Shown one piece after another: positions 52,559 through 61,112 of a stretch of 64,000 bases of DNA. The notes beneath the pieces were generated by a model. The model worked only from the letters and a program-made list of their open reading frames with translations. It made no database searches and had not been told where the DNA came from. A program made the translations under genes and the position numbers. The stretch is from Mesorhizobium sp. WSM4904. GTDB lineage: Bacteria > Pseudomonadota > Alphaproteobacteria > Rhizobiales > Rhizobiaceae. Location: NCBI RefSeq assembly GCF_029674545.1, contig NZ_CP121354.1, positions 5,961,001-6,025,000 on the forward strand, read 5' to 3'. Every line of letters begins with the position of its first letter. Position 1 is the first letter of the stretch.

Positions 52559-55500
52559 TTATTCCGCAGCCAAAGCCAGTTGCGGTCTTTCGATGCCTTC
52601 GATCTGTTCCGGCTTCGCCGCCGGCTCGTCGGTCTTGGCCTTCTTGGGTTCGCGGGCGAAGAACAGGGCATAGCCCGCCGGCAGCACTAGGATGGTGAGC
52701 ACCGTGGCGACGAGGATGCCGCCCATCATCGCGTAGGCGAGCGGGCCCCAGAAGACGGCGCGCGAGATCGGGATCAGCGCCAGCACGGCAGTCAGCGCCG
52801 TCAGCATGATGGGCCGGAAGCGGCGCACGGCGGCGCCGACGATTGCTTCCGATCGTTCCATGCCCGCCGCGATATCCTGGTCGATCTGATCGACCAGGAT
52901 GATCGAGTTGCGCATGATGATGCCGAGCAGCGCGATGACGCCGAGGATGGCGACGAAGCCGAACGGCGCGCCGCTGATCAGAAGCGCCGCGGCGGCGCCG
53001 ATGATGCCCAGCGGACCGGTGGCCAGCACCAGCATCGACTTGCCGAAGTGCTGCAGCTGGACCATCAGCAATATGACGATGATGGCGAGCATGATCGGGG
53101 CCTTGGCCGCGATCGAGGCCTGGCTTTCGGCCGAGTCCTCTGCGCCGCCCTGGATCTCGATCTTGTAGCCGGGCGCAAGGCCGGCGCGCAGATCCTTCAT
53201 GTCGTTGTACATCTTGGTGACGACGTCGTTCGACTGCACGCCGTCCGGCAGCGTGCCGCGCACGCTGATCGTCGGCAGACGGTCACGCCGCCACTCTATG
53301 CCTTGCTCCATGACGGGCACGACCTTGGCCACCTGCGACAGCGGCACCGAACCGCCGAAGTCGGTCGGGATGTAGACCGAGTCGACCGAGGAGAGCAGAT
53401 GACGGCTCGCTTCCGGCTCGCGGGCGACGATCGAGACCGTCTCCTCGCCGTCGCGGAAATCGTCAAGCGGCGCGCCGGACATAGTGGCCTGCAGCATCTG
53501 GCGGATGCGCTGCGAGGTGACGCCGAGCGCACGGGCGCGGTCCTGGTCGATTACCAGCTTCATCGCCGGAACCGGCTCCAGCCAGTCGTCATGGACGGCG
53601 CCGAGCAGCGGGTTCGCCTGGAACCTCGCCTTCACCTCGTCGGCGATGCGGCGCACCTCCTTGCGGTCCGGACCCATGACGCGCATCTGCACCGGCCAGC
53701 CAGTCGGCGGACCGAGGAAGAGACGATCGACCTTGGCGCGGATCGAGGGGAAGTCCTTGGCGAGGATGCTGCGCAGCTTGACGATTAGCCGCTCGCGCGC
53801 CGGCTCGTCCTTGGCCATCACCAGGAGCTGGGCGAAGTTCGGATTCCTGAGCTGCTGGTCGAGCGGCAGGAAGAAGCGCGGCGCGCCTTCGCCGATATAG
53901 GTGGCGATGAAGCGCTTGTCCTGATCGTCCATCATTCTTGATTCCAGCGCCTTAGCCTGGGTCTCGACCTCCTTGATCGAGGTGCCTTCCGGTAGCCAGA
54001 GATCGACCAGGATTTCCGGACGCGAAGACTGCGGGAAGAAGTTCTGCGGAATGAACTGGAAGGCCCACAGGCTGGTGCCGAAGGTGACCAGCGTCATCAC
54101 CAGCACGATGATGCGATGACGCACGGCCCAGGTGACCGTCGCGCGCAGGCGCCGATAAAAGCGCGTGTCGAAGACGTCGTGATGGGTGCCGGCGTGCTTG
54201 CGCTGCTTCAGGATCATGTAACCCAGCCACGGCGTGAAATAGACCGCGACGAACCACGACACGACGAGCGCGATGCCGACCACGTAGAACAGCGTACGCA
54301 CATATTCGCCGGCGGTGGAGGCCGCAAAGCCGACCGGGATGAAGCCGGCGGTGGTGATCAGCGTGCCGGTGAGCATCGGGAAGGCGGTCGAGGTGTAGGC
54401 GAAGCTTGCCGCCTCGATCTTGACCAACCCCTCCTCCAGCTTTCGCTCCATCATCTCGACGACGATCATGGCGTCGTCGACCAAAAGACCAAGCGCGATG
54501 ATCAGCGCGCCGAGCGAGATGCGCTGCAGGTCGATGCCGATCTCGTACATGATGGCGAAGGTGGCGGCCAGAACCAGCGGAATGGCGATCGCTATCACCA
54601 GGCCGGAGCGCCAGCCGATCGACAGGAACGACACGACGAGCACGATGAGCAGCGCTTCACCGAGCGCTTCCATGAACTCGTTGACGGCATCCTTGACGAC
54701 CTCGGGCTGGTCGGAAATCTGGTCGACCGCGACACCGTAAGGCAGCCCTTCCTCGAAGCGCTTGTAGGTCGCCTCGACATCCTTGCCGACGTCCCTGACG
54801 TTGAAACCCTTGGCCATGACGACGCCGACCTGGACGCTCTCGTGGCCGTTGAAGCGGTATTTGCGCTGGTAGGGATCCTCGAGGCCCGAGGTGACGGTGG
54901 CGATGTCGCCGAGACGCGTCACCTGGTTGCCGGCGCGCAACCTCAGCTCACGGATGTCGGCCGCCCTGGTGACGTCGCCTTCGACCGAGATGCGGACCGA
55001 GCGCAGGCCGGTGTCGACCGAGCCCGCCGGATCGACGGCGTTCTGCCCCTTCACCGCGTTTTGCAGGTCGACGATGGTCAGGCCGCGCTCGGCGAGCGCC
55101 TTGGACGAGACGTCGATGTAGATCTTCTCGGGCTGGTCGCCGATGATGACGGCCTTCTCGACGCCGGGCGTCGTCAGCAGCATGTCGCGCGCCTGGATGG
55201 CGAACTTCTTCAGCTCCGGATAGGTGAAGCCGTCGCCGCTGATCGAATGCAGCGTGATGAAGGTATCGCCGAACTCGTCGTTGAAATAGGGGCCGAGCAG
55301 GCCTTGCGGCAGCTCATTGGCGATGTCGCCGACCTTCTTGCGCACCTGGTAGAAGGCGTCCTTGACCTGTTCAGGGTTGGTGTCGCCCTTGACCTGCAGG
55401 GTGATGATGGCGCTGCCGGCGCGCGTGTAGGAGCGGACGAAATCGAGATGCGGCGTTTCCTGCAGCTTGCGCTCGATCTTGTTGACGACCTGGTCCTCCA

Positions 55501-55708
55501 TGTCCTGGATCGAGGCGCCCGGCCAGACGGCCTGCACCACCATGACGCGGAAGGTGAAATCCGGGTCTTCCTTCTGGCCCATCCGCATCAGCCCGAGCGC
55601 GCCGGCCAGGATAATCAGGCCGAACAGGAAGCGCGCGATGCTCGGATGTCCGATCGCCCAGCGCGAGAGGTTGAAAGGCCGCTTTTCGGTGCTGCTGTCG
55701 GTGGTCAT
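52559..55708 (-). CDS. RND efflux pump inner-membrane permease (AcrB/MexF family), second system
   Basis: The 1049-residue protein has the AcrB layout: an N-terminal segment FNLSRWAIGHPSIARFLFGLIILAG, large periplasmic loops, GLLVDDAMIVVEMMERKLEEG with the proton-relay Asp residues, and GIIMRNSIILVDQIDQDI in the last helix block. ATG 55708 is chosen because the frame is open to 55897 but the extra stretch does not look coding. It is 248 bases downstream of its adaptor gene. It differs in sequence from the pump at 9369 and is regulated by the 57166 TetR. Confidence 0.92.
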   Translation of the reverse strand: MTTDSSTEKRPFNLSRWAIGHPSIARFLFGLIILAGALGLMRMGQKEDPDFTFRVMVVQAVWPGASIQDMEDQVVNKIERKLQETPHLDFVRSYTRAGSAIITLQVKGDTNPEQVKDAFYQVRKKVGDIANELPQGLLGPYFNDEFGDTFITLHSISGDGFTYPELKKFAIQARDMLLTTPGVEKAVIIGDQPEKIYIDVSSKALAERGLTIVDLQNAVKGQNAVDPAGSVDTGLRSVRISVEGDVTRAADIRELRLRAGNQVTRLGDIATVTSGLEDPYQRKYRFNGHESVQVGVVMAKGFNVRDVGKDVEATYKRFEEGLPYGVAVDQISDQPEVVKDAVNEFMEALGEALLIVLVVSFLSIGWRSGLVIAIAIPLVLAATFAIMYEIGIDLQRISLGALIIALGLLVDDAMIVVEMMERKLEEGLVKIEAASFAYTSTAFPMLTGTLITTAGFIPVGFAASTAGEYVRTLFYVVGIALVVSWFVAVYFTPWLGYMILKQRKHAGTHHDVFDTRFYRRLRATVTWAVRHRIIVLVMTLVTFGTSLWAFQFIPQNFFPQSSRPEILVDLWLPEGTSIKEVETQAKALESRMMDDQDKRFIATYIGEGAPRFFLPLDQQLRNPNFAQLLVMAKDEPARERLIVKLRSILAKDFPSIRAKVDRLFLGPPTGWPVQMRVMGPDRKEVRRIADEVKARFQANPLLGAVHDDWLEPVPAMKLVIDQDRARALGVTSQRIRQMLQATMSGAPLDDFRDGEETVSIVAREPEASRHLLSSVDSVYIPTDFGGSVPLSQVAKVVPVMEQGIEWRRDRLPTISVRGTLPDGVQSNDVVTKMYNDMKDLRAGLAPGYKIEIQGGAEDSAESQASIAAKAPIMLAIIVILLMVQLQHFGKSMLVLATGPLGIIGAAAALLISGAPFGFVAILGVIALLGIIMRNSIILVDQIDQDIAAGMERSEAIVGAAVRRFRPIMLTALTAVLALIPISRAVFWGPLAYAMMGGILVATVLTILVLPAGYALFFAREPKKAKTDEPAAKPEQIEGIERPQLALAAE

Positions 55709-55956
55709 GGCGCAAGTCCAGTCCAATTGGTCGGCAAAGCACGCTTGCCATCTATTCGTGAATTCTCGGTCGGGCTTCCGGGCGGCGAGCACCTCAAGCG
55801 GAGAGAGACTCGCAATCGCGCTGGACGCGGCCTTGGTGCGGGGGATACCAAAGGCCAGCGTCTCGTCGATCGGGCGCGTTCGCCGCCCGGAACCCATGCC
55901 CTCCCCGGCTCGCGGCTCGCGCAGCGAGTGCGGGAAAGGCGTTCGTGTGCCTCGCC

Positions 55957-57108
55957 TTAGCGAAGACTGCTGGTAGCAGCGACGTCGTCCTCCGCCGAAG
56001 CGGATTGCTGGGCGATGTCGCCGGAAAGCTTGACCTTCAGGTTCTCGGTCATGAATTGCGTGCCGGCGGCTACCACCACGTCGCCCTGCTTCAGGCCATC
56101 GGCCACGGCGACACCGTCGGCGGTGAAATTGGCAATCTTGATCGGCCGCGGATGGACCGTGTCCGAGGTGCGGTCGACCGTCCAGACGATATGCTTGCCG
56201 TCCTTCTCAGCCATCGCGGTCAGCGGGATCGACACCAACTGCGCCTTGCTGCCGACGGTCGCCTCGACATTGGCGGTCATGCCGAGCAGCACGCGCGGAT
56301 CGTTGGGCAGCGAAACCCGGACCGCGAAGGTGCGCGACTGCGGATCGGCGCTTCCCGCTACCTCACGGACCTTGCCATCGAGGGTCAGGCCCTCGTCCGA
56401 CCAGAAGCTCGCCTTGACCTCCTTGCCCGGGCGGAAGCCCGCGATGTCCATTTCGGGCACGGCGATCAGCACTTCCTTCTCGCCATCGACGGCAACGGTC
56501 ATCACCGGCGTGCCGGCGCCGACCACCTGGCCGATGTCGGCGGAGATGGCGGTGACGATGCCGTCCTCGCTTGCCTTGAGATCGGTGTAGTGGACCTGGT
56601 TCTGCGCCTGGGCGAGAGTAGAACGGGCGGCATCGCGCGTCGCCACCGCCTGATCGTAGCTCAGCGTCGCCTGATCGAGCTGCGACTTCGGCGCGAAGTT
56701 CTTGGCGTAGAGCTGCTCGGCGCGCTTCCTGGCGAGATCGACCGTCTCGACCTGCCGCTCGGCGGCGTCGAGGCTTGCCTGGGCGCTCTTCACCGACAGC
56801 TCGTAGTCGGAGGGGTCGACGCGGGCGAGCACGTCGCCGCTGTTCACATGCTGGCCGATGTCGACGAGGCGCTCGGTCACCTTGCCGGCGATGCGGAAGC
56901 CGAGGTTCATCTCGGTGCGGGCCCGCACCGAACCGGAATAATCGAGCCGGCGGGTGGATTGCGCCTCGCCGATCTCGACCACCTTCACCGGACGAATGAC
57001 TTCCTGGACGACCGCAGCCTTTTCCTGGCTGCAGCCGGCGAGGCCGAGCGCCGCGACAACGAGAGCTGCGGCTGGCAACCTGCGGAGGATGGAATTGGAC
57101 AAAGACAC
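55957..57108 (-). CDS. RND periplasmic adaptor lipoprotein (HlyD family)
   Basis: The 383-residue protein has a lipoprotein signal ending in LAGC (AALVVAALGLAGCSQEK), so it is anchored by the acylated Cys. It then has paired lipoyl halves around an alpha hairpin (KVTERLVDIGQHVNSGDVLARVDPSDYEL and LKASEDGIVTAISADIGQVVGAGTPV) and a C-terminal beta-barrel. GTG 57108 follows GGGAG by 7 bases and gives this signal; the open frame to 57150 would add an unlike N-terminus. It lies between the TetR and RND permease genes. Confidence 0.88.
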   Translation of the reverse strand: MSLSNSILRRLPAAALVVAALGLAGCSQEKAAVVQEVIRPVKVVEIGEAQSTRRLDYSGSVRARTEMNLGFRIAGKVTERLVDIGQHVNSGDVLARVDPSDYELSVKSAQASLDAAERQVETVDLARKRAEQLYAKNFAPKSQLDQATLSYDQAVATRDAARSTLAQAQNQVHYTDLKASEDGIVTAISADIGQVVGAGTPVMTVAVDGEKEVLIAVPEMDIAGFRPGKEVKASFWSDEGLTLDGKVREVAGSADPQSRTFAVRVSLPNDPRVLLGMTANVEATVGSKAQLVSIPLTAMAEKDGKHIVWTVDRTSDTVHPRPIKIANFTADGVAVADGLKQGDVVVAAGTQFMTENLKVKLSGDIAQQSASAEDDVAATSSLR

Positions 57109-57165
57109 CTTAGCACTCCCGAACTGGAAATGAATTGTCGAGACCGGCACCCCGGTGGGCGGCGG

Positions 57166-57771
57166 CTATTTCAAGGCTCTGATAGCGTAGTCGATGAGAT
57201 CGTCCGGCATCGCCCGGTTGGTCTTTGCCAGACACTGCGCAACCATCTGCGGATGGCAGAGGATGACGGTGGAGGCGCCGAAGCAACGCGAGGCGATGAC
57301 CGGATCCTGCTTCCTGAACTCGCCGGCCTCGATGCCCTGGCGGATGACTTCGGCGAACAGGTCGTGGATACGGTCGACATGCTTGTCGATGACGCCCCAG
57401 TCGCGCTCGAGCGCGACGATGACCATCTCATGCACCTTCTGGTCGTCGAGCATGACTTCCAGCGTCATCTTGTACTGGGCGTGAACGTAGCGGCGCAGCC
57501 GCTCCTCCGCGCTGAGCGGCAGGCGCGAAATCTCATAGGCCATCGCGTAGCTGGCGCCGAGCATGCGGCCGCAGACGGCCTGGTGGATTTCCACTTTCGA
57601 GGCGAAGAAGCGATAGATGTTGGCCGGCGACATGCCGAGCTCGCGGGCGATGTCGGCGACGTTGGTCTTGCCGTAGCCGTAGTGCCGGAACAGGCGCTCG
57701 GCGCAGTCGAGAATGCGCGTCACATTCTCCTGTCTGGCGGGGTCGGCCACGATGTTGGCGGCTTCTGACAT
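57166..57771 (-). CDS. TetR/AcrR-family regulator of the second RND pump
   Basis: The 201-residue protein has the TetR helix-turn-helix (RILDCAERLFRHYGYGKTNVADIARELGMSPANIYRFFASKVEIHQAV) and a ligand-binding domain. ATG 57771 (MSEAANI) is used; the frame is open to 57813, but that would run into the operator. It is the first gene of the minus-strand unit tetR-adaptor-permease, and a perfect palindrome at 57786-57817 lies just ahead, so autoregulation of the whole unit is likely. Confidence 0.87.
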   Translation of the reverse strand: MSEAANIVADPARQENVTRILDCAERLFRHYGYGKTNVADIARELGMSPANIYRFFASKVEIHQAVCGRMLGASYAMAYEISRLPLSAEERLRRYVHAQYKMTLEVMLDDQKVHEMVIVALERDWGVIDKHVDRIHDLFAEVIRQGIEAGEFRKQDPVIASRCFGASTVILCHPQMVAQCLAKTNRAMPDDLIDYAIRALK

Positions 57772-57785
57772 GGTTCTTTCGTTTG

Positions 57786-57817
57786 ACGAGTGACGAATTT
57801 CAATTTTCGTCACTCGT
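57786..57817. promoter_or_regulatory. TetR operator palindrome upstream of the second RND operon
   Basis: ACGAGTGACGAA (57786-57797) is exactly inverted at 57806-57817 with an 8-base spacer. The 32-base dyad starts 15 bases before the tetR start, ideal for repressing the operon. Confidence 0.72.
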
Positions 57818-57936
57818 AAATCGAAAGAGACGGAGAGTCAACGCTGAATCGACGTACGCGTACAAAATGGTGACAGATGGTGACAGCGGGCGTGGCCTTC
57901 AATCGGCGCCTGCGATTAGCAGGCGCGCTGATGAGG

Positions 57937-58163
57937 TCGTCATCCTAGGGCGGAGCAAGGAGCGAAGCGACGCGGCGCAGACCCGAGGATCCTGTGCCGT
58001 TACGCCCGCCCAAGAATGCAACTGTATCAAGAAGTTACGCTGATAGGCGTCGCAAATCCGCTGACGGCTAATCTCAACCGCCGGAGTGCTGCCGCGAGGT
58101 AACGGCATGGATCCTAGGGTTTCCGCGACGTCGCTTCGCGACTGCTCCACCCTAGGATGACGA
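57937..58163. repeat. Long inverted-repeat element (MITE-like) in a 449-base gene-free gap
   Basis: Arms of about 66 bases at 57937-58003 and 58098-58163 are inverted, imperfect copies; both hold TCATCCTAGGG, GCGAAGCGACG and a GGATCC...GCCGTTAC end. The middle of about 95 bases has no ORF. The gap 57772-58220 otherwise holds only the TetR operator. The copies resemble elements scattered in Mesorhizobium genomes. Confidence 0.7.
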
Positions 58164-58220
58164 AGTCGCGGGCGCTGGCGCAAACTGTCGACTTCCCGGC
58201 ATGCTGCTCGGAGGAGCGAA

Positions 58221-59861
58221 CTACGCCCCCTTCGCCATTTCCCTCAGCCGAAACTTCTGGATCTTCCCCGTGGAAGTCTTCGGAATCTCGGCAAACACCA
58301 CCGCCTTCGGCACCTTGAAGCGGGCGAGTAACCCTCGGCAGTGTTCGATGATCTCCGCCTCGGTCGCCGTCTTGCCGGGCTTCAGCTCGACATAGGCGAC
58401 CGGCACCTCGCCCCATTTCTCGTCGGCGCGGGCGACGACGCCGCAGGAGGCGACGGATGGGTGCTTGTAGAGCGCGTCCTCGACCTCGATGGACGAGATG
58501 TTCTCGCCACCCGAGATGATGATGTCCTTGGAGCGATCCTTGAGCTGGATGTAGCCGTCCGGGTGCATGACGCCGAGATCGCCGGAATGGAACCAGCCGC
58601 CGGCGAAAGCCTCGTCGGTCGCCTTGCGGTTCTTGAGGTACCCCTTCATGACGATGTTGCCGCGGAACATGACCTCGCCGATGGTCTCGCCGTCGGCCGG
58701 CGTCTCCGTCATCGTCTCGGGGTTCATCACCGTCAACCCCTCGAGCGCGGCATAGCGCACACCCTGGCGCGCCTTCCTCGCCGTCCTCGGTCCTTTCTCC
58801 AACGCGTCCCACTCATTGTGCCATTCGTTGACGACGGCCGGGCCGTAGGTCTCGGTCAGCCCGTAGAGATGGGTGACGGCAAAGCCGGCGTCGGCCATGC
58901 CGGAGAGCACCGCCTCCGGCGGCGGCGCGGCCGCCGTGTTGAAGGTGACGGTCTGAGGGAACTGGCGCTTGTCCTCGTCCTTCGCGTTGATCAGCACCGA
59001 CATGACGATCGGCGCGCCGCAGAGGTGGGTGACGCCGTGGTCGGCAATCGCGTCGTATATCGGCTTTGCCCGCACCCAACGCAGGCAGACATGGGTGCCG
59101 GCCTGCACGGCGAGCGTCCAGGGGAAGCACCAGCCGTTGCAGTGGAACATCGGCAGGGTCCAGAGATAGACCGCGTGCTTGGCCATGCCGGCATGGATGG
59201 TGTTGGTGTAGGCCATCAGGGCGGCGCCGCGATGGTGATAGACGACGCCCTTCGGATTGCCGGTGGTGCCGGAGGTGTAGTTGAGCGAGATGGCGGCCCA
59301 CTCGTCATCGGGCATCGCCCAGGCGAAAGCCTCGTCGCCCGCGGCGACGAAGTCCTCGTAGTCGAGCACGCCGATCCGCTCGCCCTTCGGATAGGGCGCG
59401 TCGGCGGCATAGTCGGGGTCGTCGTAGTCGATGACCAATGGCTTGGCCTTGGCCAATGCCAGCGCTTCCTTGACCACGCCCGAGAATTCGCGGTCGACGA
59501 TCAGCACCTTGGAGCCGGCATGGTCGAGCTGGAAGGCGATGACGGCGGCGTCGAGGCGGGTGTTCAGCGAGTGCAGCACCGCCTTCATCATCGGCACGCC
59601 GAAATGCGCCTCCAGCATCGGCGGCGTGTTTGACAGCATCACCGTCACCGTGTCGCCCTTGCCGATGCCGTGCTTCGACAGCGCCGAGGCGAGCTTCAGC
59701 GAGCGGCGCCAGAAATCGCGATAGCAGATGCGCCGGCTGCCATGGATGATGGCGACATGGTCGGGATAGGTCTTGGCCGCCCGCTCCAGATAGGTGAGCG
59801 GCGTCAGCGGCTGGTGGTTGGCGGCGTTCCGGTCGAGATCCTGTTCGTAGGGATTGGCCAT
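58221..59861 (-). CDS. Acyl-CoA synthetase (ANL superfamily, DmdB/medium-chain ligase type)
   Basis: The 546-residue protein has the AMP-binding motif NYTSGTTGNPKGVVYHHRG, the A5 motif LYGLTETYGP, A7 GWFHSGDLGVMHPDGYIQLKDRSKDIIISGGENISSIEVE and the A10 Lys motif PKTSTGKIQKFRLRE. It activates a short- or medium-chain acid to its CoA ester; members are often annotated as 3-methylmercaptopropionyl-CoA ligase. ATG 59861 follows GGGAGG. It stands alone on the minus strand, divergent from the 60066 SorC gene, so the acid it uses is unknown. Confidence 0.85.
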   Translation of the reverse strand: MANPYEQDLDRNAANHQPLTPLTYLERAAKTYPDHVAIIHGSRRICYRDFWRRSLKLASALSKHGIGKGDTVTVMLSNTPPMLEAHFGVPMMKAVLHSLNTRLDAAVIAFQLDHAGSKVLIVDREFSGVVKEALALAKAKPLVIDYDDPDYAADAPYPKGERIGVLDYEDFVAAGDEAFAWAMPDDEWAAISLNYTSGTTGNPKGVVYHHRGAALMAYTNTIHAGMAKHAVYLWTLPMFHCNGWCFPWTLAVQAGTHVCLRWVRAKPIYDAIADHGVTHLCGAPIVMSVLINAKDEDKRQFPQTVTFNTAAAPPPEAVLSGMADAGFAVTHLYGLTETYGPAVVNEWHNEWDALEKGPRTARKARQGVRYAALEGLTVMNPETMTETPADGETIGEVMFRGNIVMKGYLKNRKATDEAFAGGWFHSGDLGVMHPDGYIQLKDRSKDIIISGGENISSIEVEDALYKHPSVASCGVVARADEKWGEVPVAYVELKPGKTATEAEIIEHCRGLLARFKVPKAVVFAEIPKTSTGKIQKFRLREMAKGA

Positions 59862-60065
59862 CCCATCCTCCCAAAAAAGTCTTTTCGAGCTTTCTAACCA
59901 CTGGTCTGCGATCATGCCATCCCCCCGAACGATCGGGAAATGCTATGATATGAGCGCTCGGTAGAATGGCTGTCTCGATTCGGCCGTGCCGGTAGGCGAT
60001 TGCACTCAACCACCCAGATTTGACTTTTGTCGAGAGCCGTGACTAATGTCAGCCGAGGAGGCGGC

Positions 60066-61031
60066 ATGGCGATCCGACCGGCAGAACAACTCATCCATAA
60101 GGCCGCCTGGCTTTACTATGCGCATGGCCTTCGCCAGGACGAAGTGGCGAACCAGCTCAAGATCTCGCGCGCATCGGTGGCCATGTATCTGCGCAAGGCG
60201 CGCGAGACGGGCATCGTCAACATCTCGACCTCGACGCAGCTCTTCACCGACGACGTCATGGCGCGCCGGCTGGAGGACGCCTTCAGGCTCGACGCCGTCT
60301 GGATCGCGCCGGAAAACGCCTATGTCGCCGATCCGTCGACCGACATCGCGGTGCTGGCGGCGAGCGTCTTCCTCGAATTGGTGAAGAAGGGCGACCGCAT
60401 CGGCGTCGCCTGGGGCCGCACCGTCTACACCATCGCCGACATCATGTCCTACGCCGACCTGCAGGACGTCACCGTGGTGCAGCTCTGCGGCAATCTCGGC
60501 GCGCCCTATTCCTATCGTCCCGACCAATGCACGATGGAGATCGCGCGGCGGCTGAACGCCAAGGGGCTGAATTTCTACGCGCCTTTGGTATTGTCGACCG
60601 AGGAACTCGCTCGCGGCCTGCGCGCCGAGCCGGTAATCCGCGACCAGCTTGCCGGCATCGGCGACTGCGATCTGGCGCTCTATTCGGTCGGCGCGGTCGA
60701 CGCCGACAGCCATCTGGTGAAATGCGGCGCGCTGACGCCGGCCGAAATGACGGCGCTGCGCAAGCAAGGTGCAGCCGGCGTTATCGCCGGGCAAGTCATC
60801 GACGCCAAGGGCGAAGTGCTCGACTGCAGCTACAACCGGCGGGTCATTTCCGCCGAGCTCGCGTCGCTGCGCGCCATCGGGAAGCGATTGATGGTGGTGC
60901 AGGAAGACAGCAAGTTCGAGCCGCTGCTGGCCGCGATCGCCGGCGGGCTCTGCACGCATCTGGTGGTCGGCTCACACATGGCCGGGCGTCTTCTGGACCA
61001 CGCCGGGGCGGCAAGCAAAAAGCCCCTCTAG
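60066..61031 (+). CDS. SorC/DeoR-type sugar-sensing regulator (second copy of the family)
   Basis: The 321-residue protein has a helix-turn-helix (YYAHGLRQDEVANQLKISRASVAMYLRKARETGIV) and a SorC sugar-phosphate-binding domain (KKGDRIGVAWGRTVYTIADIM). GAGGAGG lies just before ATG 60066. It is upstream of, and co-oriented with, the RhaD-like aldolase/dehydrogenase, which it probably controls. Sequence is clearly different from the SorC protein at 30643, so the two answer to different sugars. Confidence 0.85.
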   Translation: MAIRPAEQLIHKAAWLYYAHGLRQDEVANQLKISRASVAMYLRKARETGIVNISTSTQLFTDDVMARRLEDAFRLDAVWIAPENAYVADPSTDIAVLAASVFLELVKKGDRIGVAWGRTVYTIADIMSYADLQDVTVVQLCGNLGAPYSYRPDQCTMEIARRLNAKGLNFYAPLVLSTEELARGLRAEPVIRDQLAGIGDCDLALYSVGAVDADSHLVKCGALTPAEMTALRKQGAAGVIAGQVIDAKGEVLDCSYNRRVISAELASLRAIGKRLMVVQEDSKFEPLLAAIAGGLCTHLVVGSHMAGRLLDHAGAASKKPL

Positions 61032-61112
61032 AAACAACCCTGCCGCGACTGTCATCAAAGCGTCGCGGCTTCCTGTTCATGAGCAGCAAAAGACGGAATC
61101 GGACGGAACGAC

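Noticed and set aside
55709..55956. A missing gene or N-terminal extension in the 248-base gap of the second RND operon
   Set aside because: The minus-strand frame is open to 55897, but the stretch lacks a ribosome site before the putative earlier start and has no resemblance to RND N-termini.
54116..55960. A 614-codon open frame on the plus strand
   Set aside because: It lies opposite the second RND permease and its composition is that of an antisense shadow.
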